Below are positions 1 through 4,777 of a stretch of 5,536 nt of DNA, in pieces. The stretch comes from Clostridia bacterium. GTDB lineage: Bacteria > Bacillota_A > Clostridia > Christensenellales > Aristaeellaceae. The stretch is taken from positions 1-5,536 of the forward strand of contig JAFUPT010000131.1 of assembly GCA_017481065.1 (NCBI GenBank). Reading direction: 5' to 3'. Each line of letters opens with the position of its first letter. The stretch's first letter is position 1. Position numbers and translations under genes: made by a program. The notes under the pieces are model-generated. The model saw only the letters and a list, made by a program, of their open reading frames with translations, was not told where the DNA came from and ran no database searches.

Positions 1-30
1 ACTAAGCTCGCCCCGAAACTTAAGCCGGGA

Positions 31-93
31 GTTACGCTGGGGCTCTGCCCCAGACCCCGCCAGGGGGAGAGCCTCCCCCCTGGACCCCGGCAG
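31..93 (+). repeat. Modular hairpin repeat, copy A
   Basis: This GC-rich intergenic element is built of two hairpins. The first has arms CTGGGGC (37-43) and GCCCCAG (47-53) with a 3-nt loop. A short linker ACCCCG joins it to the second, whose arms lie in 60-69 and 73-83 (CCAGGGGGAG against CTCCCCCCTGG, one bulged C). It ends with ACCCCGGCAG. The module order and linkers match copy C on the same strand and copies B and D on the other strand, although stem sequences differ. It lies left of the probable origin and encodes nothing convincing. I infer a dispersed REP-like family; whether it acts as DNA or RNA is unknown. Confidence 0.75.
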
Positions 94-97
94 AAAT

Positions 98-128
98 GCA
101 AATCGCGCCGGACGGCGGCACGATTTGC
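98..128. repeat. GC-rich hairpin beside repeat copy A
   Basis: Outer arms GCAAATCG (98-105) and CGATTTGC (121-128) are perfectly complementary. Inside them CGCC (106-109) can pair with GGCG (114-117), leaving a 3-nt bulge (118-120). It occupies the place, relative to copy A, that short GC hairpins take next to copies B (239-255) and D (4666-4680), so it may be the third module of that repeat. It has no T-tract and does not look like a terminator. Confidence 0.55.
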
Positions 129-142
129 AGGAAGAAAAGAAA

Positions 143-217
143 TGTAGGGGCGATCCTATGTGATCGCCCGTATAAAGGAATTCATTTCACGGGCGCACAC
201 ACAGGTGCGCCCCTACA
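143..217. mobile_element. 75-bp MITE-like element with hairpin-forming inverted termini
   Basis: The ends TGTAGGGGCG (143-152) and CGCCCCTACA (208-217) are perfect inverted repeats. The inverted similarity extends over 29 nt (143-171 against the complement of 189-217) with 24 matches. Each terminus can fold on itself: GGGCGATC (148-155) with GATCGCCC (162-169), and GGGCGCAC (191-198) with GTGCGCCC (205-212). Together with the outer TGTAG/CTACA pair this gives a cloverleaf-like structure. There is no coding capacity, so a transposase would have to act in trans. I saw no clear target-site duplication. Short elements of this look occur in gut Firmicutes genomes by my recollection; the mobile nature is inferred. 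Confidence 0.65.
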
Positions 218-238
218 GAACTACCTTTATTTATCCCA

Positions 239-345
239 GCGCTGCAAAGCAGCGCAATACAGGGGTTTCCAAAGGGAATCATTCCCTTTGGCAGGGTGCA
301 GGGACAGCGTCCCTGCCGGGATTTGGGGCAGCGCCCCAACGTAGC
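239..345 (-). repeat. Modular hairpin repeat, copy B (with an extra module)
   Basis: Four hairpins lie in a row: GCGCTGC/GCAGCGC (239-255), a 23-nt near-palindrome (269-291) with arms CCAAAGGGAAT and ATTCCCTTTGG, GCAGGGAC/GTCCCTGC (298-316), and TTGGGGC/GCCCCAA (323-339). Read on the minus strand the order matches copy A, but the hairpin at 298-316 is additional. It keeps the loop of the 323-339 hairpin while its stem differs, which suggests an internal duplication. The element sits directly left of the origin region. Confidence 0.75.
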
Positions 346-442
346 CCCTGTGCACAACTCCATGATTTACCCACCGCCCATCCACCCCCACTGTGTACAA
401 ATCACAGCGCCAAAATGCCCGCCATTGCGGGGTTTTGGAGGG

Positions 443-460
443 TTATCCACAATATCCACA
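443..460 (+). promoter_or_regulatory. Tandem DnaA boxes
   Basis: TTATCCACA (443-451) is a perfect consensus DnaA box. It is directly abutted by ATATCCACA (452-460), one mismatch away and in the same orientation. Closely spaced, co-oriented boxes leading into the unwinding element are the anchor from which DnaA is loaded onto single-stranded DNA in Bacillus subtilis. They may also let DnaA autoregulate transcription of dnaN. Confidence 0.85.
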
Positions 461-464
461 TACA

Positions 465-494
465 CTACTACTACGTCTACCTAATATAATTATA
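465..494 (+). promoter_or_regulatory. DnaA-trio-like triplets and AT-rich unwinding element
   Basis: Three consecutive CTA triplets (465-473), then CGT, then CTA (477-479), all share one 3-nt phase and start 4 nt after the second DnaA box. The complement reads as repeated 3'-GAT triplets, the DnaA-trio motif described for bacterial origins. From 482 to 494 every base is A or T, which suits the first-melting region. The function is inferred from resemblance to the Bacillus subtilis basal unwinding system. Confidence 0.7.
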
Positions 495-508
495 CTGTCA
501 TTGAATAC

Positions 509-514
509 AGGAGG
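509..514 (+). promoter_or_regulatory. dnaN ribosome binding site
   Basis: AGGAGG lies 7 nt before the ATG at 522. It fixes the dnaN start there and rules out the in-frame ATG at 393, which would make the protein run through the origin motifs. Confidence 0.9.
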
Positions 515-521
515 CAGAAGC

Positions 522-1631
522 ATGCAGTTCACTTGTTCCACATCGAAGCTGATTGAAGCGCTGCAGATTGCAACGAAGGCACTGGCCAACCGCACGACGA
601 ACCACATTTTGGAGGGTGTTTTGGTGGAATGCGATATGAGCGGCATTACGCTCACCTGCTCGGACGAGCGCATCACCATCGTGACCCGAATCGATGCAAA
701 TGTAACAGAAGCAGGCCGCGGCATTGTGCCGGGCAAGCTGTTCAGCGAAATCGTGCGCAGGCTGCCGGATGAGAGCGTGGATATCCACATGGACAACCGC
801 TTCGTTTTCACCATCCGCAGCGCACACAGCCGGATGAACATCTCCGGTCAGGATGCGGATCTCTTCCCCCGCCTGCCCAAGATGGATGATGAGCGGGAGA
901 TTTCCCTGCCCCAGGATATGCTGCGGGATATGATTCAGAAGACGGAATTTGCCATCGCAGCGGATGATATGCGCGAGGTGCTCACCGGCTGCCTGCTGGA
1001 GATCGGCGGCGGCGATGTGACCATGGTATCGCTGGACGGCTACCGCCTGGCGCTGAGAAGGGCAAAGTGCTCGGATGTTTTGGAGAAGTTTTCCGCCATC
1101 ATTCCCGGCCGCGCGGTGGGCGATATCGGCAAGCTCCTCTCCGACAGCGAGGACGCCTTTTCCACCCTGTCCTTCGGCGGCAACAAGCTGCATATTAAAT
1201 TGGAGAATACCGAAATTTATGTGATCCTGATCGAGGGCGAATATGTGCAGTACAGGCAGATTCTGCCGAAGAGCTTCGCCACCCGGGTGGAGCTGGAGCT
1301 GGATCCCTTCCGCCGCTGCATCGACCGCGCATCCATCATCGCCCGCGAGGGCAGCAACAACCTGATCATGCTGCGCATTGAGGGCGGCAGCATGGTGATC
1401 GAGGCCCACAGCCAGATCGGCGATGTGCGGGAAGAACTGCCCATCCGCCAGGAGGGCGCGGACCTGAGCATTGCGTTCAATGTGAAATACCTCACTGATG
1501 TGGTGCGCTACATTGATGCAGAGAGCATCGAGCTGAACCTGAACAACGCCGTTTCTCCCTGTATCGTGACCCCTGTGAACGACAATGAATATGTGCACCT
1601 GATCCTGCCGGTGCGCACCGGCGGCAGATGA
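522..1631 (+). CDS. dnaN: DNA polymerase III subunit beta (sliding clamp)
   Basis: The 369-residue product is the ring-shaped processivity clamp that holds DNA polymerase III on DNA and recruits repair and regulatory proteins. Its length suits the family (about 366-380). Three clamp domains can be placed at roughly 1-118, 119-245 and 246-369. The partner-binding pocket is recognisable: D172-G173-Y174-R175-L176-A177 corresponds to the DGHRLA segment of E. coli, and I361-L362-P363-V364-R365 to its C-terminal pocket strand. The protein then continues with T-G-G-R where E. coli ends in a single Leu, because the last codons overlap mnmE. The start is set by AGGAGG 7 nt upstream. The gene follows the probable origin directly, but its downstream neighbour is mnmE rather than the usual recF/yaaA, and the two overlap by 4 nt. 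Identity is firm. Confidence 0.97.
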   Translation: MQFTCSTSKLIEALQIATKALANRTTNHILEGVLVECDMSGITLTCSDERITIVTRIDANVTEAGRGIVPGKLFSEIVRRLPDESVDIHMDNRFVFTIRSAHSRMNISGQDADLFPRLPKMDDEREISLPQDMLRDMIQKTEFAIAADDMREVLTGCLLEIGGGDVTMVSLDGYRLALRRAKCSDVLEKFSAIIPGRAVGDIGKLLSDSEDAFSTLSFGGNKLHIKLENTEIYVILIEGEYVQYRQILPKSFATRVELELDPFRRCIDRASIIAREGSNNLIMLRIEGGSMVIEAHSQIGDVREELPIRQEGADLSIAFNVKYLTDVVRYIDAESIELNLNNAVSPCIVTPVNDNEYVHLILPVRTGGR

Positions 1632-2959
1632 TGGCACGGGACGCCATCTGCGCGGTAGCCACCGCTCCCGGCGAGGGCGGCATTGCCATCGTGCGCATGA
1701 GCGGCGATGGCGCGCGGGATATATTTTCCCTGGTATTCAGGCCCATCAGGGAACGGGAAATCCAGTCCCACCGTATGATGTATGGCCATGCGATCGATGG
1801 AAACGGCGGAAGCATCGACGAGGTGATGGCCGTTTTCCTGGCCGCGCCGGGCACCTACACCCGGGAGGATATGTTTGAAATCCAGTGCCATGGCGGCGGG
1901 GTTTGCGCGGAGCGGGTATTGAAGCGCATCATTTCCGCAGGCGCGCGCATCGCCGAACCCGGCGAATTCACCCGGCGTGCATTCTTGAACGGCCGCATCG
2001 ACCTTGCCAGGGCCGAGGCCGTGATGAGCCTGATCGGCGCGAGCTCGGAAGCCGCGGCCCGGTCCTCCCTCCGGCAATTGGAGGGCGGCGTTTCCGGCTT
2101 CGTGCGCGAGGCATCGGAAGCTCTCAAGGAATGGATGGCGCTGATTGAAGCCTGCACCGATTTCCCGGATGAGGTGGAGGAGGAGGACGCGGCGGCGCGG
2201 GTGCTCTCCGGCATACGCGAAATTGCCCGGCAGATTGAGGAGCGCTGCGATGAGCGCGGCGCGAAGCTGATCCGCGAGGGTGCGAGCATCGTGCTGGCGG
2301 GTAGGCCGAACGTGGGCAAATCTTCCCTGATGAACGCGCTCCTGCACCAGGAGCGGGCGATTGTAACCAGCGTGCCCGGCACCACCCGGGATGTGCTCAC
2401 CGAGCGGATACGCCTCGGCGGGGTTACTGCGGAGCTTTCCGACACGGCGGGACGGCGGGATACGCTGGACCCTGTGGAGAAGATCGGCGTGGACCGGGCG
2501 GCGAAGGCTGCCGAGACGGCGGATATACTGCTGATCGTGCTGGACGGCTCAGAGGAATTAACTCCTGAGGACAGAGAATTGCTCGCCGGCCGGGATGGGC
2601 GCAGCATTGTAGTGATCAACAAATCCGATATTGAAAACAAACATGATATTCCCGGCGCGATCATCGTGAGCGCAGCCAGCGGCGAGGGCATGGATGCGCT
2701 GATCCGCGAGATGGAAAAGCGGGTGGCCGTTTCCTCCGGCATGGAGGGAAAAATGACCGAGCAGCGGCATTTGAACCTTGCAAAGCGGGCCTTGAACGCC
2801 ATTTACAACGCCTGTTCCTCCATTGAGGCGGGAATGGCGCTGGATATGGCTGAAATCGATTTGCGGGAGGCGCTCGCCGCTCTTTCGGAAATCACCGGCG
2901 AGGATGCTTCCGAGGAAGTGATCGACCGGGTATTCAAGAATTTCTGCGTGGGAAAGTGA
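1628..2959 (+). CDS. mnmE: tRNA uridine-5-carboxymethylaminomethyl(34) synthesis GTPase MnmE
   Basis: The 443-residue protein matches MnmE (TrmE), which with MnmG adds the carboxymethylaminomethyl group to U34 in the wobble position of certain tRNAs, using a methylene-tetrahydrofolate carbon. The N-terminal folate-binding domain (about 1-120) begins with the family-typical A-T-A-P-G-E-G-G stretch. A helical domain follows, with the G domain inserted at about 215-375: P-loop GRPNVGKS (225-232), TTRD (252-255), DTAG (272-275) and NKSD (331-334). N228 is the Asn expected for potassium-activated GTPases. The chain ends in C-V-G-K (440-443), the C-terminal catalytic Cys motif. The ATG at 1628 overlaps the dnaN stop as ATGA; the next codon is also ATG (1631), so the exact start is uncertain by one residue. 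No strong ribosome binding site is visible, so translation is probably coupled to dnaN. mnmG is not in the window. Confidence 0.97.
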   Translation: MMARDAICAVATAPGEGGIAIVRMSGDGARDIFSLVFRPIREREIQSHRMMYGHAIDGNGGSIDEVMAVFLAAPGTYTREDMFEIQCHGGGVCAERVLKRIISAGARIAEPGEFTRRAFLNGRIDLARAEAVMSLIGASSEAAARSSLRQLEGGVSGFVREASEALKEWMALIEACTDFPDEVEEEDAAARVLSGIREIARQIEERCDERGAKLIREGASIVLAGRPNVGKSSLMNALLHQERAIVTSVPGTTRDVLTERIRLGGVTAELSDTAGRRDTLDPVEKIGVDRAAKAAETADILLIVLDGSEELTPEDRELLAGRDGRSIVVINKSDIENKHDIPGAIIVSAASGEGMDALIREMEKRVAVSSGMEGKMTEQRHLNLAKRALNAIYNACSSIEAGMALDMAEIDLREALAALSEITGEDASEEVIDRVFKNFCVGK

Positions 2960-2961
2960 AC

Positions 2962-2998
2962 GGGGGATGCTGTACCTGTCCCCTGCCTGGGGGACAGC
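2962..2998 (+). other. Hairpin in the mnmE-cysE gap
   Basis: The 74-nt gap contains CTGTCCCC (2976-2983) and GGGGACAG (2990-2997), an 8-bp stem with a 6-nt loop. The next bases are CTTCTCTC, pyrimidine-rich but not a T-tract, so it is at best a weak terminator. It may instead stabilise mRNA ends or be a repeat remnant. I saw no clear promoter before cysE, so read-through from mnmE is likely. Confidence 0.5.
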
Positions 2999-3021
2999 TT
3001 CTCTCAACGTCTCATCCCATC

Positions 3022-3028
3022 AAAGGAG
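3022..3028 (+). promoter_or_regulatory. cysE ribosome binding site
   Basis: AAAGGAG lies 5 nt before the ATG at 3034. This decides the start over an in-frame GTG at 2956, which would overlap the mnmE stop and add 26 residues unlike the family. Confidence 0.85.
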
Positions 3029-3033
3029 TCGTT

Positions 3034-3897
3034 ATGCAAAATATTATTTCAAACGTAGTAAAAGAAATTTCCGCCACCTGCGAGCAGGAGCCGATCTTTG
3101 CGCGCAAGGACAGGCGGCAGATACCGCAGCGGGACCAGATCATCCAGCTGATTCGGGAGCTGCGCAAGCTGATGTTTCCGGGCTATTTCAGCGATGAAAA
3201 CAACGATTTTTTCCTCGGCTACACGCTGACGAACATTTGGAACATACTGCTGGGGCAGCTGAAGCTGGCGTTTTCCTATGAAAACAGCGATCGGGAAGCG
3301 GTGAAGCAGCAGGCGCAGGCAGTGTGCGAGGATTTTATCAAGGCGCTGCCGGGCGTGCAGAAGATGCTGATCAAGGATGTGGAGGCGGAGTTCCAGGGCG
3401 ATCCCGCCGCGCACAGCCGCGAGGAGGTAATTTTCAGCTATCCGGGCCTGTATGCGATCTATGTTTACAGGATTGCCCATGAGCTCTACCTTCGAAATGT
3501 GCCCTTCATTCCGCGCATCATGACGGAATATGCCCACGGCAAAACCGGCATCGATATCAACGCCGGCGCGACCATCGGCGAATATTTCTTCATCGACCAT
3601 GGCACCGGCATCGTCATCGGCGAAACCACCGAGATCGGCAAAAATGTGAAGCTCTACCAGGGCGTTACCCTCGGCGCGCTCTCCACCCGCAGCGGCCAGG
3701 CGCTCTCCGGCAAGAAGCGCCATCCCACAATTGAGGACGGCGTTACCATCTATGCCAACGCCACCATCCTGGGCGGAGATACCGTGATCGGCGAGGGCGC
3801 CACCATTGGCGGCAACACCTTCATCACCTGGTCTGTGGAAAAGAATGCGAAGGTAACGAAGGAAACCCCGCCTCCGGTGGAGAATTGCAGGAGGTGA
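3034..3897 (+). CDS. cysE: Serine O-acetyltransferase (EpsC/CysE type)
   Basis: The 287-residue enzyme transfers acetyl from acetyl-CoA to L-serine, giving O-acetylserine, the carbon acceptor for sulfide in cysteine synthesis. It is expected to be a cytosolic trimer or hexamer. Residues 1 to about 165 form the helical N-terminal domain; the left-handed beta-helix follows (about 170-270) with hexapeptide turns such as [10 protein letters not shown]. The catalytic pair seen in E. coli as D143/H158 aligns with D174 and H189 (in D-H-G-T-G), and the acetyl-CoA-side His in K-R-H-P with H230. An insertion of about six residues before K-K-R-H-P and the long N-terminal domain point to the EpsC-type subgroup. 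The tail ends P-V-E-N-C-R-R and lacks the terminal Ile used by many homologues to dock onto cysteine synthase. The gene lies 74 nt after mnmE and is probably co-transcribed. The symbol epsC would be equally valid. Confidence 0.95.
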   Translation: MQNIISNVVKEISATCEQEPIFARKDRRQIPQRDQIIQLIRELRKLMFPGYFSDENNDFFLGYTLTNIWNILLGQLKLAFSYENSDREAVKQQAQAVCEDFIKALPGVQKMLIKDVEAEFQGDPAAHSREEVIFSYPGLYAIYVYRIAHELYLRNVPFIPRIMTEYAHGKTGIDINAGATIGEYFFIDHGTGIVIGETTEIGKNVKLYQGVTLGALSTRSGQALSGKKRHPTIEDGVTIYANATILGGDTVIGEGATIGGNTFITWSVEKNAKVTKETPPPVENCRR

Positions 3898-3936
3898 GGG
3901 GGCTGGGAGCAGGCAGTTTCCAGCATCCCCTGCCCC
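3898..3936. other. GC-rich imperfect hairpin after cysE
   Basis: GGGGC (3899-3903) can pair with GCCCC (3932-3936), and GGG (3905-3907) with CCC (3928-3930). The hairpin ends exactly where the greA -35 box begins and has no following T-tract. It could slow polymerase leaving cysE, but it is not a canonical terminator. Its complement shares GGGGATGCTG and a nearby TGCCTG with the mnmE-cysE gap. Confidence 0.35.
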
Positions 3937-3965
3937 TTGACAATTTCCATTAACGGCGGTATAAT
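3937..3965 (+). promoter_or_regulatory. Consensus sigma-A promoter for greA
   Basis: TTGACA (3937-3942) and TATAAT (3960-3965) both match the consensus perfectly and are separated by the optimal 17 nt. Transcription should start near 3972, giving a leader of about 95 nt before the greA ATG. Such an unbroken consensus suggests strong constitutive transcription. Confidence 0.93.
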
Positions 3966-3978
3966 AATGCCTGTCCGA

Positions 3979-4018
3979 AAACAGCACTGCTTCGGAGAGA
4001 AGGGCAGTGTTGGTTTTT
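3979..4018 (+). terminator. Terminator-like hairpin in the greA leader (possible attenuator)
   Basis: CAGCACTGC (3982-3990) pairs with GCAGTGTTG (4004-4012), 9 bp including one G-T pair. TTC (3991-3993) and GAA (3999-4001) can extend it with a small bulge, and TTTTT follows at 4014-4018. The hairpin begins only about 10 nt after the predicted transcription start, so it could release a short RNA of about 45 nt. E. coli greA also has a leader terminator that yields small RNAs (GraL). Whether this is homologous, analogous or coincidental is open. Confidence 0.5.
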
Positions 4019-4052
4019 GTATGTTCAATTGAAGATAAATCAGTCCTGACCC

Positions 4053-4058
4053 AGGAGG
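4053..4058 (+). promoter_or_regulatory. greA ribosome binding site
   Basis: AGGAGG lies 8 nt before the ATG at 4067. It sets the start and excludes an in-frame GTG at 4007, which lies inside the leader hairpin. Confidence 0.9.
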
Positions 4059-4066
4059 TTCCCACC

Positions 4067-4540
4067 ATGTCTGAAGTTCGTGAACTTACTTTCACTGATA
4101 AGAAAAAGCTCGAAGCTGAGCTGGCTGAACTGATCGAGGCAAAGAAGAAGGTTGCCGAGGATATCCAGACCGCGCGCGGCTTCGGTGACTTGAGCGAAAA
4201 TGCGGAATATGATGCAGCCAAGGCCAAGGAGGCCGAGGTTTACGGCAATATCAACCGCATCGAGCAGATTCTGCGCACCGCCACTTTCATCGACGATTCC
4301 GCTGCATCTGACGACGTGGTAGCCCTCGGCACGGTCGTAAAGGTTCTGGATATGGAATATGATGAAGAGGATGAATACACCCTCGTTGGCTTCACTGAGG
4401 CCGATCCCATGAAGCTGTTCATCTCCAACGAATCCCCCATCGGCGAAGCCCTGATCGGTGCGCACAAGGGCGATATCGTTGAAGCCAAAACCCCCGGCGG
4501 CAAGATTCAGCTGAAGGTTCTGGATATTCGCAAGAGGTAA
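4067..4540 (+). CDS. greA: Transcription elongation factor GreA
   Basis: The 157-residue protein (E. coli GreA has 158) enters the RNA polymerase secondary channel and stimulates cleavage of backtracked RNA, rescuing stalled complexes. Residues 1 to about 75 are the antiparallel coiled coil, rich in Lys, Glu and Ala. At its tip G-D-L-S-E-N-A-E-Y carries D41 and E44, the acidic residues that hold the catalytic magnesium and that have the same numbers in E. coli. Residues from about 80 form the FKBP-like domain, with the conserved S-P-I-G-x-A-L-I-G and K-T-P-G-G stretches. The gene has its own consensus promoter and a structured leader, and is followed by a strong terminator. greA next to lysS is a common arrangement in Firmicutes. 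Codons such as GTT and CTT seem more frequent near its start than in the upstream genes, fitting high expression. Confidence 0.97.
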   Translation: MSEVRELTFTDKKKLEAELAELIEAKKKVAEDIQTARGFGDLSENAEYDAAKAKEAEVYGNINRIEQILRTATFIDDSAASDDVVALGTVVKVLDMEYDEEDEYTLVGFTEADPMKLFISNESPIGEALIGAHKGDIVEAKTPGGKIQLKVLDIRKR

Positions 4541-4550
4541 GGGGGAGAAC

Positions 4551-4614
4551 GGATTAGGGGACTCCGTCCCCTAAAACCCCTGCCAGGGGAAATGATTTCC
4601 CCTGGACCCCTCAG
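4551..4614 (+). repeat. Modular hairpin repeat, copy C
   Basis: Two hairpins lie just after the greA stop: TTAGGGGAC (4554-4562) with GTCCCCTAA (4566-4574), a 9-bp stem and 3-nt loop, and CCAGGGGAAAT (4583-4593) with ATTTCCCCTGG (4595-4605). The segments ACCCCTGCC between and ACCCCTCAG after match those of copy A. Stem bases differ from the other copies while pairing is kept. Where copies B and D have a third GC hairpin, this copy is followed by the greA terminator. Confidence 0.75.
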
Positions 4615-4617
4615 ATA

Positions 4618-4650
4618 TAAAAAATGACCTCGGAGCGAGGTCATTTTTTA
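4618..4650 (+). terminator. Intrinsic terminator after greA
   Basis: A perfect 15-bp stem (4618-4632 with 4636-4650) has a GAG loop, a core TGACCTCG/CGAGGTCA, A6 on the left and T6 on the right. This is a textbook factor-independent terminator. Because the stem starts with an A-run it could also stop transcription from the other strand. Confidence 0.93.
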
Positions 4651-4665
4651 AGGATAATATTTTCG

Positions 4666-4746
4666 CGGCGCAATGCGCCGTTTGCAGGGGATTCCAAAGG
4701 GAATCATTCCCTTTGGCGGGGTCTGGGGCAGCGCCCCAGCGTAACC
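4666..4746 (-). repeat. Modular hairpin repeat, copy D
   Basis: Three hairpins: CGGCGCA/TGCGCCG (4666-4680), a 23-nt near-palindrome (4694-4716) identical to that of copy B (269-291), and CTGGGGC/GCCCCAG (4723-4739). It is inverted relative to copy C, so the two bracket the terminator. It lies within the likely lysS leader or promoter region, ending 31 nt before the lysS ATG. GATAAT (4653-4658) just before it is a possible -10 but lacks a recognisable -35. I saw no T-box sequence. Confidence 0.75.
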
Positions 4747-4765
4747 CTTCGTCTCCCCACAATAT

Positions 4766-4770
4766 GGAGG
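4766..4770 (+). promoter_or_regulatory. lysS ribosome binding site
   Basis: GGAGG lies 7 nt before the ATG at 4778 and supports that start. Confidence 0.88.
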
Positions 4771-4777
4771 TATAACC

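Larger units (their letters stand above)
346..500 (+). other. oriC: Probable chromosomal replication origin (oriC) upstream of dnaN
   Basis: In order, this gene-free stretch holds degenerate DnaA-box-like sites (349-357, 367-375 and 392-400, each two mismatches from TTATCCACA or its complement), a perfect DnaA box, an adjoining one-mismatch box, a run of CTA triplets, and an AT-rich segment just before the dnaN ribosome binding site. In Bacillus subtilis the unwinding site lies in the same dnaA-dnaN interval with the same order: boxes, DnaA-trio, AT-rich DNA. dnaA itself is not in the window. The dnaN promoter must also lie here or further upstream. TATAAT at 485-490 could be a -10 but has no good -35. 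Origin identity is inferred from motif order and gene context. Confidence 0.75.

Noticed and set aside
239..345. CRISPR array
   Set aside because: The repeated units are palindromic modules of differing sequence without regularly spaced identical repeats and unique spacers, and no cas gene is present.
96..489. Short plus-strand open frames in the leader region (96-344, 160-489, 296-484)
   Set aside because: They run through inverted repeats, the miniature element and the origin motifs. They have no ribosome binding site and give Pro/Arg/Cys-rich translations typical of GC-rich non-coding DNA.
777..789. 12-bp palindrome GTGGATATCCAC in dnaN containing a DnaA-box-like site (781-789)
   Set aside because: It lies within coding sequence, is one mismatch from consensus and stands alone without triplets or AT-rich DNA, so chance is the simplest explanation.
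498..1637. Long minus-strand open frame opposite dnaN
   Set aside because: It is a shadow of the GC-rich dnaN codons. The plus strand encodes an unmistakable clamp, and the minus product resembles no family I know and has no ribosome binding site in context.
1508..2802. Minus-strand open frames opposite mnmE (1508-2347 and 1855-2802)
   Set aside because: They are complementary to a well-conserved GTPase, and their compositionally biased translations show no domain.
3049..4227. Minus-strand open frame of 392 codons opposite cysE and greA
   Set aside because: It spans two clear plus-strand genes and the greA promoter, and its translation shows no recognisable motif.
4541..4777. T-box riboswitch before lysS
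   Set aside because: No conserved T-box sequence (AGGGTGG-like) or specifier-stem layout is visible. The structure present is explained by the repeats, and the terminator belongs to greA.
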